This document shows positions 28,892 to 39,100 of a stretch of 43,506 nt of DNA, piece after piece. Origin of the DNA: Stephanodiscus triporus (lineage: Eukaryota; Bacillariophyta; Thalassiosirophyceae; Thalassiosirales; Thalassiosiraceae); NCBI GenBank assembly GCA_036939755.1, contig JALLAZ010000016.1, positions 1 to 43,506 on the forward strand, read 5' to 3'. Under the pieces are notes generated by a model. That model saw only the letters and a list, made by a program, of their open reading frames with translations. It did not search any database and was not told the origin of the DNA. The stretch's first letter is position 1, and the number at the start of each line of letters is the position of its first letter. The position numbers were made by a program, and so were the translations under genes.

Positions 28892-30172
28892 CTACCTCCA
28901 TTTGATTAAGACAACATCGCCAGCTGTGATAATGTATTCTTTTCCCTCCATTCTTATCCTTCCGCCGTGTTTTGCAGCACCGTAATTCTCATATTCTATT
29001 AAGTCTATAGAATTGATTACTTCTGCGCGGATGAATCCCTTTTGTATATCACCATGCAGGTTTCCCGCGAGATCCAACGCAGTAATACCGTCCGAGCTTA
29101 CCAAAATGTGTGTTTTGGTTGTTTGTGATCGCTCTAGAGGCACACCCGGTCCAGTGTAAGCTAGCTCAAGCTGTAGAACCTCCTTGACCAATAATGGCAG
29201 CTTGTGGTAGCTTAATTGTTCGGTGGCGGGATTGCATTCAATGCCTATGGTTTTTAAGTAGTCATTGCGCTTTTCGGTGCTCAGCGAACAAATCGAAGAC
29301 TCTAGCTCGGCGCTGACCACAAGATATGAATCCCTGTCCAAATCGCAGTATTGTAATCTTTTCACACACTCTTTGGCCATTTTCATCGATTCGTCCCGAT
29401 TCATTGCAAAGTCAACCTCATCCACGTTGAATGCATAAATTATGGGTTTCAACGTTAATAATCCCATGCATTTTACCGCGGATTCCTCGACGGTGGATAG
29501 ATCGATCGATCTCGCAGGCACTCCGCACTCCAATGCCTTCTCGACTCGTAATAAAACATCCCTCTCTTCTCCTACACACGTGCTCTTCTCCAATCGCCTT
29601 CGTATGTGCGATAAATCCGCCAATATCAATTCCAAATTGACCACCTCTGCATCGGTCACCGGATCGACTTTCCCATGAACGTGCACGACATCGTCGTCGA
29701 CGTAATTTCTAATGACGTGGACAACGACATCGCATTCTCGGACCGTGGCAAGGAATCTATTTCCCAACCCTTCTCCTTTCGAAGCGCCTTTAACCAAGCC
29801 CGCTACGTCGATCAGGGATATGAGTGCCGGAAGAGCCTTCTTGCTCTTGGCCACACTTGCAATTTTACCCAAAATAGGGTCGGGTATCGGGATGGGCGCG
29901 ATATTGGGTTCTATGGTGCAGAAGGGAAAGTTCTTCGCTTCCGCTATTGACTTTTGCGCAATAGCGTTGAAGAGAGTTGATTTTCCCACGTTAGGAAGAC
30001 CCACAAGTCCAACCTTGATTTTCATCGACCAATCAGCCCGGCGCATTCTTCGGGTATGGGGGCGGGTGCGGGCATGCGGCGCACATTGACTGCATGGCAT
30101 GAACGATGGCAGCGGCATCCCGTTCGATGGCAAGGCGGCCACGATGCATGTTATTGTAGTGAGCGAATGCAT
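28892..30172 (-). CDS. YchF/OLA1-type P-loop ATPase, organellar form
   Basis: Single exon of 426 aa from ATG 30172. Residues 1-49 form a Ser/Arg/His-rich extension before the conserved start MKIKVGLVGLPNVGKSTLFN, which suggests an organelle-targeting peptide. The internal Met at 50 could be used as an alternative start. G1 is GLPNVGKST, G3 IDVAGLVKGASKGEGLG, and the YchF-type G4 is FNVDE in place of NKXD. A coiled-coil insert follows (LELILADLSHIRRRLEK), and a C-terminal TGS domain ends with YIITAGDVVLIKWR. YchF proteins bind ATP rather than GTP, associate with ribosomes and take part in stress responses. The sequence is closer in style to bacterial/organellar YchF than to cytosolic OLA1. Mitochondrion versus plastid cannot be decided by eye. 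Confidence 0.85.
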   Translation of the reverse strand: MHSLTTITCIVAALPSNGMPLPSFMPCSQCAPHARTRPHTRRMRRADWSMKIKVGLVGLPNVGKSTLFNAIAQKSIAEAKNFPFCTIEPNIAPIPIPDPILGKIASVAKSKKALPALISLIDVAGLVKGASKGEGLGNRFLATVRECDVVVHVIRNYVDDDVVHVHGKVDPVTDAEVVNLELILADLSHIRRRLEKSTCVGEERDVLLRVEKALECGVPARSIDLSTVEESAVKCMGLLTLKPIIYAFNVDEVDFAMNRDESMKMAKECVKRLQYCDLDRDSYLVVSAELESSICSLSTEKRNDYLKTIGIECNPATEQLSYHKLPLLVKEVLQLELAYTGPGVPLERSQTTKTHILVSSDGITALDLAGNLHGDIQKGFIRAEVINSIDLIEYENYGAAKHGGRIRMEGKEYIITAGDVVLIKWR

Positions 30173-31276
30173 GATAGAATTTCGGATAAGTAGTAAGAGT
30201 GTTGAGATTCACGCGCGCCGTGTATTTTTACTTACTCTACCATATCGTACGCCCTCATTTATTCACTACGTACCTAGAGGTAGATAGAGTTACCAACACT
30301 CTACTCTACGTAGATACAGTAGAGTACATCAATGTTTCCTCATTCCTCAATTTCCATCGCCACCTACCTGCCTCACCACCACACTCTCTCGTCACACATT
30401 CCTCCTTCTCTGTGTCGCTTACGCCGCCTTGGCTGGCCTACTGTAGTAGCATCTAAGTCGTTCGCGTGAAGACCAACGAACGATAGAGTGCAAGCCATCG
30501 GATATCAAGCGGGATGACAGGAGACTTCGATGCTTCCGTAGACGACGCTCAACGGCTATGTTGCCCCTACCAACACCATATTTTTACCGCGGACAGAGGA
30601 CGTCGGCACAACGATAACATTCATGAAACGATCGATTGGAACCATGCGGTGGATGAAATTCGATGATACCTGACGACCGATGGTACGTGCGTGTTGCCCC
30701 TCCTATGCCTTGGATTCTTGGCGCTTCCGGCCTTTTTTCTTCTTCTATATTTGAGGATGAATTCGTAACGAATGTGAGAACTTCTCCGACGATGCACCAA
30801 TGGAATGACGTTTCCTGCGAAACCCTGCGGAAATCGAGCCAATTATTGATAGGAGTAGATATATTGGGGTAAAAGCGTACTACTGTCGGTACAATCATTT
30901 GGGTTGCTATTACGATCAATGTAAAGCGGGATTAATCCATATTGAGCATGGACGTCTTCATCGTCTTGCTTTCCTAAAAACAGTCAACAGATTCCGATTC
31001 CTGCTGCAATCATTTTTTCTCCTCCGTCCTGCCGCCTCTGCCTCTAGAGGTTCTGTCGTGATGTACGTTGCTCTTCGGGCAACTCTTCAACATTAATTGT
31101 TGATGCGAGAAGACGAAGCTCTTTATTGTTCGCTAAAAGAAACATGGATACAAGTCCTATTCTATTTAGTGCGGTAATGATTATCCTAGAAGTTCGATAA
31201 ATATTACTCTATATATTAGTGTGACCTCTAAGTATCCAAGTCCGAACATCCCCCCACCCACCCCCCCACCCACCCG
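30173..31276. other. gene-free interval
   Basis: This separates the 5' end of YchF (-) from the 3' end of proteasome beta5 (-). ACTCTACTCTACGTAGATACAGTAGAGTAC-type motifs and partial palindromes fill about 30265-30330. Short frames at 30584-31096 lack start context and domains. The last 30 bases are the C-rich tract listed separately. Confidence 0.45.
31249..31275 (-). promoter_or_regulatory. G-quadruplex-type tract in the proteasome beta5 3' UTR
   Basis: On the mRNA strand the TAG stop (31279-31277) is followed after one base by GGGTGGGTGGGGGGGTGGGT and six more G residues. That gives at least five runs of three or more G separated by single T loops, an almost ideal quadruplex pattern. It could influence termination, 3' end formation or mRNA stability. 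Confidence 0.65.
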
Positions 31277-32357
31277 CTAAGACGAGGCCATGGCATTCCG
31301 CTTCTCCTCCAAATACTCGTAATGCATGTCGTTCACATCGATGGCGTGGATCTTGACCCACCCGTCCCTCGTGACGTGGTACAGGTTGTTGATGCTGCCG
31401 CTCATGGCGTCGCGATGGCAGGCGTGGTATATCGCGCGCTTGCCTAGGTCGATCGCCTCGTCCACGGTGAGGTCCGTCCTGTAGTACGTGTCGAGGACGC
31501 CGTACGCGTACGTCGATCCGGACCCGACCGAGAAGTACCGGCCGTGGAGGCGCGTGCCGTCGTTGTCGACGTAGTACAGCTGCGGACCGGTCCCGTCCCA
31601 CCCGGTGATCATGGTTCCCATGCTCAGACCGTACCCTCGGTACGAGTTCATGGTATTCGCTAGGAGCTTCGACGCGGCCGCGACGGTGATACGCTTCTTG
31701 TTCCGAAGCTCGTACATCCGACACTGCGTGCCGAGGTTCCTCTCCCAGAAGGAGCAGTCGGCGGCGCCGCCCGCCATGGTCCCGAGGAGGAAGGGATTGA
31801 TCTCGATGACCTTCTTCACCGTGCCCGAGGCGATGTACGCGCCCATGGTCGATCGGGAGTCGACGCTGACGATGATCCCTCCGTCGAACTTGAAGGCGAG
31901 GGTGGTCGTGCCCTTGGCGAATTTCACGGACTGTCCCTGGTCGCCGTTCCCGCACGCGGACGCGAAGTTGTTGCGGCAGAAGTGCGCCGGCTGTGCGCGG
32001 CGGACGAAAAGAGGGAGGAGGAGGAGAGAGAGAGAGAGAGAGAGAGAGAAAACAAGAATAAGAATCGGCGGCGCGAATCGAATCATCGCGCGACGTAATG
32101 ATGCGGGGGAAGAGGAGGGGCGGAGGAGGTGAGTGTGTGTGTGTGTGTGTGTTTGCGGCGAATCGGGGGCGGGTACTACGTTGTACACTCACGTCGGGTA
32201 CGTCGGGGACGTCGAATTGGCCAGGCTCGCCGAGGGCGAGGCGCGCAGGGATCATGGCGCCGCTCCCGATCGCCCTTTGATCGGTCCGTCCGGCGTCGAA
32301 TTTGTGCGACCCGATGTCGAGTATGTCGTCGCCTATCACGAGCGAGGAGCCGAACAT
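31277..32357 (-). CDS. PSMB5: 20S proteasome beta5 subunit (chymotrypsin-like)
   Basis: Exons 32357-32193 and 31990-31277 join in phase 0 across a 202-bp GT-AG intron and give 292 aa. The propeptide ends ...VKFAKG and is cut before Thr83 ([15 protein letters not shown]), the N-terminal nucleophile. Asp17 ([10 protein letters not shown]) and Lys33 ([13 protein letters not shown]) of the active site are present, and [15 protein letters not shown] is the beta5 signature. The C-terminus is [10 protein letters not shown]. Length and motifs match eukaryotic beta5, which gives the 26S proteasome its chymotrypsin-like activity. The intron holds GA and TG microsatellites. A G-rich quadruplex tract follows the stop codon directly. 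It is divergent from the ShK-domain gene. Confidence 0.93.
32024..32152. repeat. GA and TG microsatellites in the beta5 intron
   Basis: An (AG)13-type run lies at 32024-32049 and a (GT)10-type run at 32133-32152, both within the single intron. On the mRNA strand the GA run reads as a CT tract near the acceptor, where it can serve as the polypyrimidine tract. Confidence 0.8.
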
Positions 32358-32922
32358 GATGATGATATTGTTTGGACGGGTTAAAAATGAAGAATAACGT
32401 GAGTGTTGTTGGGATGGGCGGGGCGGGGTCGTCTTCCTTTTATTTGAGAGTTATTTTGATGAAGGCGGAGGAAAGCTGGTGAAGGCGGCATTATTTTGGC
32501 GGGCTGGGGGGGGGATGGAGCGAGAAATGACCGGAAGTTATCGTGCCCGACGCTAACAACACTTAATTCGGCCCCCTTTTTCTCCCCGCCAGAATGCGCG
32601 CCCCTTCGGATGGACGGAACGAAGAAGAGACACATACAAAGCAACAACCACAGAAACAACGCAATCCAGCGAGCCCGGGGACTCTGGAGAGAGTCCGAGA
32701 GAGGGCAGATCGGGGCAGAGAGACAACCCCGCGAACGCGGAACGGACGACTGCGTCGGAGGAGGATAGAACGGCCAATCCAAATATCGCAAAAATCGCAA
32801 ATATCGCATTACTTACAGTCGGAGGGGAGTTAAAGTACCAAATTTTCGGGAGATTCGAAGAAGAAGAAGAAGAAGTCGAAATCAAACTACCTCCCTAGCC
32901 AGTGCTCCTCCCGATAATAATC
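32358..32922. promoter_or_regulatory. shared upstream region of beta5 and the ShK-domain gene
   Basis: The divergent starts are 565 bp apart. An AAG repeat (about 32858-32876) lies in the 5' leader of the + strand gene. No other gene is supported. Open frames here are short and unlike any family. Confidence 0.45.
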
Positions 32923-33634
32923 ATGACGAACATCGTCATCCTGATGTGCCTCGCCACGCTCCTATTTTCGGCGTCCGTCGCCTCCTCGTCGTCGTCGTCG
33001 TCGTCGTCGTCGTCCACCGGCCCGAACAATCGCGAGCCGAGGTGCATCGCCGTCGACTCCTACTCCACCTACGTCTGCACGGACGATCCCGAGGCGTCGA
33101 GGCGCGCGGCGATGATGGCGTCGTCGTCTCCCCACTCCCCCCCGGTCGCCGCCGACGACGACTACTACGACGACGTCGTGATCGCGTCGCCGTTCGACAT
33201 GGATCTCGGCGTCGAACAGCGCATCACCGGAAGCGACGCGGAACAGCTGCGCATACGTAACGTCCTGCGAAGGATGAGGACGTACATGGAGGACGAGGTT
33301 CTGAGTCGATCGGAGTACGAGCACGTCAGGGATAAATGGTGAGCTTCGTCGTCTCCTCCTCCCCTCCCCCCCGCAATGTCATTTTTTCGCGCCGAGAGAA
33401 CGCATCGGGCGCTTGTAGATCGGTAGCGTTTTTTCGTGCACGTTCGGTACATCATTGATTGACTCTCTCTAATTCATTTTTTTTAACCGTCCATCCATCA
33501 GCAAAAATGGGCACGAACTCTGCGCATTCTGGACGTCGATGGGGGAGTGCGAGACGAACAGAGCTTTCATGGTGGAACATTGTCCCGCGGCATGTCGATT
33601 GTGCCTCCTGTCGAATGTCAACCTCATGGGGTAA
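32923..33634 (+). CDS. secreted ShK-domain protein
   Basis: Exons 32923-33338 and 33502-33634 join through a Cys codon across a 163-bp GT-AG intron and give 182 aa. A signal peptide (MTNIVILMCLATLLFSASVA) precedes a Ser run encoded by a TCG microsatellite. The middle is acidic and has a helical stretch (RIRNVLRRMRTYMEDEVLS). Residues 139-173 (CKNGHELCAFWTSMGEC, then VEHCPAACRLC) carry six cysteines spaced as in ShKT domains. In algae this module is often attached to secreted enzymes such as prolyl 4-hydroxylases, but no enzyme domain is present here. ShKT is a structural name and does not by itself imply toxicity. The protein is probably extracellular. Its role is unknown. Confidence 0.75.
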
Positions 33635-34561
33635 AAAAACGGTATACGAACCTGCTTCGTTACTTGCCACCAGTTGAGCAATTTTTTTCGGCAGGAACTG
33701 CACTCTTCCGCAACGTTAGGGTCCCTTCCCTTCAATCGGATGTGTTGGTTGTGCGGTTCAATCGTTCGATGAAAAAATATACAAAATCCTGTACGATGTG
33801 GAGCGGCACGCATCGGCCAAAGGTGTCGTGCGCATCACAGGCAAATGGGTCCTGAAATGCCTGCCTTGCAAAATATACTTGAACGATTCTCTCTTGCTCA
33901 ATTGCAAATGCAGAATCAGCATCGTGATTTCGTTTTATATAAAAGAGGTCTCAAAGGCGTTAATACTACTCCCTAATCCTAAGCAAAGATTGAATGATGT
34001 ATACTGGCAATTTTGAATCAGTAAATCAATACACTCTATGCGTGATGAGAGAGCTCGTTATTTTGACAGCAGGCATATTATGTGGTATGTATGCGAACTA
34101 ATCCTATTCAGCCGAGGGTGGGTGATCAATCACGATGGGACTCTTCCAAGAGTTCATAGATCTGAAGGTTTCCACGTGGCCTCGATGCGCTAGATGATAT
34201 AGTCAAGCTGATTCCCGGTACGATCTAGAGTAACGCTTAGGACTTAACATTATATGTTGTACTAATCTCGCATTTCGCAACGATATTAAGTTTAGTTCCA
34301 TAATATTATATTAACAAAACAAAAAGCGTCCCCCCCCGCAAAAAAGCAAACGAAAGTCTGGAGCATAAGTAACCCAATCGCTCTATAAATCCACGAGAAA
34401 ACCTTCTCCGCCATCCGCATCATCGGGAAATTGTTGTCGCCCAACGAACGGCCATCGACCGCGCGAGTCTCCGTCTCCTTTCGCAACGAACGGCGGGCGG
34501 GATAGAGGTATATTTTTTTCCCCCTATAGGTCGACATAATAATATTCGTTAATAATTTTTA
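33635..34561. other. gene-free interval
   Basis: AT-rich sequence between the convergent ShK-domain gene (+) and the small plastid protein (-). It contains a C9 run near 34330 and no open frame with recognisable content. It should include both 3' UTRs. Confidence 0.5.
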
Positions 34562-35038
34562 TTATAGGAGTCCCTTCTTCGCGACCGCGGCCGACGTCTC
34601 CTCGAGGTACCTCGACTTGAAGGCCCCGAAATCGCCCTCCGATCCCGACGCCGCGTACGCCACCCTCGCGGCGGCGTCGTAATCCACGGACCATAGCTCG
34701 ACCCCGCTGCTCGAGGATGACGTCGAACCCGCCGCGGCGGCGGGGGAGGAGGAGGAGGAGGAGGAGGAGGGGGGGGGGGACGAGGGGGAATCGTCGTCCG
34801 AATCGTCGACGCCCGCGCCGTCGTCGGTCATGCTCGCCATGATGACCTTCAGCGTCAGTTCGAGGTCTTCCTCGGCGGACTTCGCCGGCGCGGCGGACAG
34901 TTGGGAGGAGGATCGGCGGTGGATGCGGCACGACGACGACGACGATGACGTCGACGTCGACGTCGTCGTCGTTCGGGAGGAGGAGGAGAAGGCGGCGGCG
35001 GAGCCGAATAGGGCGACGAGGATGATGGCGATCTTCAT
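34562..35038 (-). CDS. small plastid-targeted protein of unknown function
   Basis: Single exon of 158 aa from ATG 35038. MKIAIILVALFGSAAAFSSS is a signal peptide ending at an Ala-Ala-Ala-Phe site, the diatom plastid-entry motif. It is followed by a Ser/Thr-rich transit-like stretch up to SSSQLSAAPAKSAEE. Acidic and poly-Ser/Pro linkers lead to a compact C-terminus (VELWSVDYDAAARVAYAASG, then FGAFKSRYLEETSAAVAKK). The C-terminal segment looks like a small folded helical unit, but I cannot name a family. A stroma or thylakoid location is inferred from the targeting sequence. It is divergent from PAN2, with 305 bp between starts. Confidence 0.6.
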   Translation of the reverse strand: MKIAIILVALFGSAAAFSSSSRTTTTSTSTSSSSSSCRIHRRSSSQLSAAPAKSAEEDLELTLKVIMASMTDDGAGVDDSDDDSPSSPPPSSSSSSSSPAAAAGSTSSSSSGVELWSVDYDAAARVAYAASGSEGDFGAFKSRYLEETSAAVAKKGLL

Positions 35039-35343
35039 TGATAATATATGGATGGCGTGGTGGTTGGGGTAGATGTCGAAAGGGTCGGGAGGAGAAATTG
35101 AGGGGAGGAAGCGAAGCGAAGGGTGGAGAGAAGTGAAGACGTCGTTGTCTGGATTTGGAGTTCAATAATAATGACGCATGGTCTGCCTTGGTCCGTGTGT
35201 CAAGGGCGTAGAGTAAGTATCGTACTCTGTAAGAGAGTAGGGTACGTATGTATGAAACTGGCGGGAAAGCAGGCCAGACGTTTGAGAAGCGAGCGCGGCA
35301 AATCCGATCACCGCACCCCGAAAAAAGTGCAGAACGCGTCGCG
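35039..35343. promoter_or_regulatory. shared promoter region of the plastid protein and PAN2
   Basis: These 305 bp between divergent starts contain GTACTCTGTAAGAGAGTAGGGTAC (about 35222-35245), an imperfect inverted repeat of the AGAGTAC type found elsewhere in the window. The frame from 35248 to 35343 is open, but the first ATG in the PAN2 frame with good context is 35344. Confidence 0.4.
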
Positions 35344-35728
35344 ATGGATCAGGGAGGGTACGGCGGCGATCACTACGTCCGGATCGGCGGGGGGGAAGGA
35401 GGAGGAGGAGGAGGAATGGGAATGGGAATGGGAGGAGCCGACGACCACGAAGGTGGTTTCGGCGACTACTATGACTACGACAACAACTACAACAACTACT
35501 ACTACGACGATGGCCAGTATCATCACGGAGGAGGAGGAGGAGGAGGGGGGGGGGGGGCTTGGAGCGGCGGCGGCGGCCACCACCACCACGACGGATACGG
35601 ATACGCCGACGACGGGACGACGACGACGGGCGACGTCTTCGAGTCGTACCACCACCACCAGGACGCGGGGGTGTCGGGCCATCATCGGCACGGCGGCCAC
35701 GTCGACGTCCACGTCCACGTCGACCCCA

Positions 35729-35760
<32 letters not shown>

Positions 35761-36068
35761 GGCACCGCGGCAACGTCGACGATCATCTACGCCCTCGGAC
35801 GACGCGGACGTCGTCGTCCGCCCCTCGTGGTCCATCCCAACGACAACGACGACGACGTCGGCCCGAACGACGATCCCGCCATCGTCGGCGGCGGCGTCTG
35901 CGGCGATCCGATAAGCGCCATATCGACGTCCACGACGATCGACGGGAGGAGGGTCCTCACCTACGTCGCGAGTCACACGTCGCGCTGCTGCCGCCGCAGT
36001 CGCAGTCGCGGAGGAGGGGGGGGGGGGGACGGCCGCCGCCAAGGTCGTCGCGGGATGAAGAAGACGAG

Positions 36069-36108
<40 letters not shown>

Positions 36109-39100
36109 TACGACGACTACGACGAATATCGGGGCAGCCGGATGACGCTCCTGTACGACGACGTCGTCGACGTAGACGACGTCGACGTCGGCGCCAGGTC
36201 GACGTCGGTATACTCCTCCTTCGTCGCGCATCCGGAGGCCGATCGCGCGACCCTCGACGCCCTCCACTCGGTGTTGTTCGGCGGCGGTGGTCCCGCGGTG
36301 ACGACGACTACGACGACGACGACCAACGATTACGGCGGCGGGAGCGGCGGCGGCGGCAGACGTCCGAGTCACGCGTACGGCCCGTCCTTCGGGCCGGCGA
36401 GTTACGTTCGCGGATCGACGACTGGCGTCGGCGGCGGCGTTCGTCGGATCGATCGTACACGACATAGTCAACGGGCCGAGGAATTTCATTGCATGGGCAT
36501 AACGTCGATATTCGAGGTCTCGGTCCCGTCGTCGGGGGGGGTAGGAGCAGGAGGGGGACGAGGGGGGAGGGTGTGCACCGTTTCGCCGTACGGGGTGAGG
36601 GTGCACACCCGGGGGGGGATGGTGCTCCTCTCGTCGGGGTACGGGGGATTGTACACGCCGTCGTCGTCGTCGTCGATGTTGTTGTTGTCCGGGATGACGT
36701 GCGGCATGCCGATGCCGAACGGCGGTGGTCGACACGCCGTCGTCGCCGGGATGTCCTCCTCGTCGTCGTCGTCCCAGAACGTGCACTGCGTGGACCTCCA
36801 TCGCGACTTGAAGATCGTGTCGTCGCACTCCCTAATTCGCGACGGTGGCGGCGGACGCACGTCGACGACGTGCGTTTCTGACGTGTCCGCGAACGTCGAG
36901 CGCAACAGCGTCGTCGTCGGCTGCGCCGACGGCACGATACGACTTTTGGACTCCGGCAGGAGTAACGTCGAGGTCGCGAAGGCGAGAGCGCAGATCGGCG
37001 GGGTCGCTCGCGTGGCGGTGTCGGGGGTATGTTTCGTCCGTTCGTTCCTCGTGCTTTTTTTCTTCTCCTCGGTCGACGAGGATGTAAAGAACTTCCCTGT
37101 CGAACCAACGACCCTCTCTCTCTATCTCTCTCTCTCTCTTCCAAGAATCTCATCTGCGCGTCGGGATACTCGTCCCAGGGATCATCGTCGCGATCGNTCT
37201 CTCTCTCTCTCTTCCAAGAATCTCATCTGCGCGTCGGGATACTCGTCCCAGGGATCATCGTCGCGATCGTGTCCCCTCCCGTATCCCTACCCGGCCCCGC
37301 ACGTCCTCCTGTACGACGTGCGTTACCTCGGCAGGGGGGGGACGCCCCACGCCGTACTGTCTGCCGGACGCGGCGGCCCTCGCTTCGTCGACTTCCTCCC
37401 CGACGGCGACCTCCTCGTAGGGAGCGGCCAAACCTTCGGTGGCTTCGAGGTGATATCACCGTTTCGTGATTCCTCCTCCCCCCCGCGGGATCCGTTGACG
37501 TCCTTCTTCCAGCCGGAGCTTAGCCCTGGCGAGTCCATGACCGTCGTGAACTTGCACGATGGGTGGGACCTGCACGTGGGCACGTCATACGGTCGCGTCC
37601 TACGGTACGGACTGGACGACGATCGCGATAGGACGAAGCGCGCCGTCACCGTCGCCGCCGTAACGTCGACGTCAACGTCGACCGCGGCGCGGGAGGGCGG
37701 AGGCGTCCCGTCGTTCGAGCACGGCGCGGGCAGCGCCGCGGTGGCGATGGTGGAGCCGCTGGACGTGCCACCCTTCGCGCCGACGCCTCCGGCGCTGTCG
37801 ATAGAACCCGCCGTGCTCTGCTCCTCCCACCTGCCGTCGTCGGAGTACGACATACACGGATGGAACGTGTTCAACAGTTACGTGATGGGGTCAGATCCGA
37901 TACTCTCGTCGGACAGGCCGGCGTTCCATCCTAGATACCCCCGTCTAGCGAACGCGACTACGCTTGGACCGTTGTCGGTGCCCCCCCCGAAGAGATTGCT
38001 GTCAAAGACGTTAAGGACAAAGCTCGAGACATCGCCGGCGGGGGTATTCCCGACGGCCAGCTTGGATTTGAACGGTCTATTAACGCAAGCCGAGCCCGTC
38101 GACGAGGCAAGTGATTCCTCGCGTGTCGGCGGGTGCGATAGCCTAGGGCGCGGGGAAAAGCCCAACGACAAGATGATTTTGAGGAAGATGATCCCCAATC
38201 CAAACAAACTCATATATTCTGCCAAGGCCTTTGCTGCGTGTTATGATGCCACGGCAAATCCGAGGAAGGCTATGCTAGACAATCAGCCGGGCCAGGGACT
38301 GGGCGAAGACAATCCGATTGACGAGGAAAGCAACGACATACCACGACGCTACCGTCTCATGATCCGTCCGCCATTCTATAAGGTTGCCAACTTTGACTAC
38401 TCGCTTTACAACGATTCGGGTCTTTGGGTGGGATGGGACTACGCACCCTCCTTTGCCAATTCCTTTGCATGCTCGGTGCTGGCGCTGCTTTATTTCGTCG
38501 AAGAGATTCGCACGACTGCCCTTCACCTGCAACTGTGTAGTAACGAAATGTCAATTCAGGGCGGAAAATCCGAGAGGCGGGGAAAGTGTAAGTTGTTTTC
38601 TATGAAGCAGATGAATAATGCAGTCTAGCATGTTCTCATTTTCTGTTCTAAGATTCTGGGGCAGGTGTGTCAATCACCGCGGAGCTTGGACTTCTATTCC
38701 ATCTAATTGAAAGCCTCTCCGCCAATGGTATGATTCCATCAGATATGCAAAATAATCGAGTCAGGAGCAACACTGGCCAAGTCAAGGCATTTGTTCCGTC
38801 CAATTTCATCTCAACTTTCATGCTGCTCCCGGAAGCGACGAACTTGGCCTTACTTGATGGGGTTGCAGGATCTGCAGAGATTGCGCGACGGCCCGAAGCA
38901 TTGTATAGGTTCCTGTAAGAGGAGTGCTGTTTTTGTTGTTTTGGTATTCGTCATTTCAGCAACTGACCCCTGGTCATCTTTTTCCTTCGATAATAATCCC
39001 TTCTCGCGACAGTATGCAATACATTGAGCGGGAGCTTGAGCAGCTCTTATCAAAGACGCATGATTCATCTGAAAAAGCGAATCAGGGGCATCTAATTTAT

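Noticed and set aside
31209..32357. 382-codon frame through the beta5 intron
   Set aside because: After the genuine first exon it reads the intron and then the wrong frame of exon 2 (Arg/His-rich). The spliced model restores a complete beta5.
35308..36828. 506-codon minus-strand frame opposite PAN2
   Set aside because: Val/Arg/Ala runs come from the complement of GTC/GAC repeats in the PAN2 5' region. The + strand has clear WD40 and nuclease homology.
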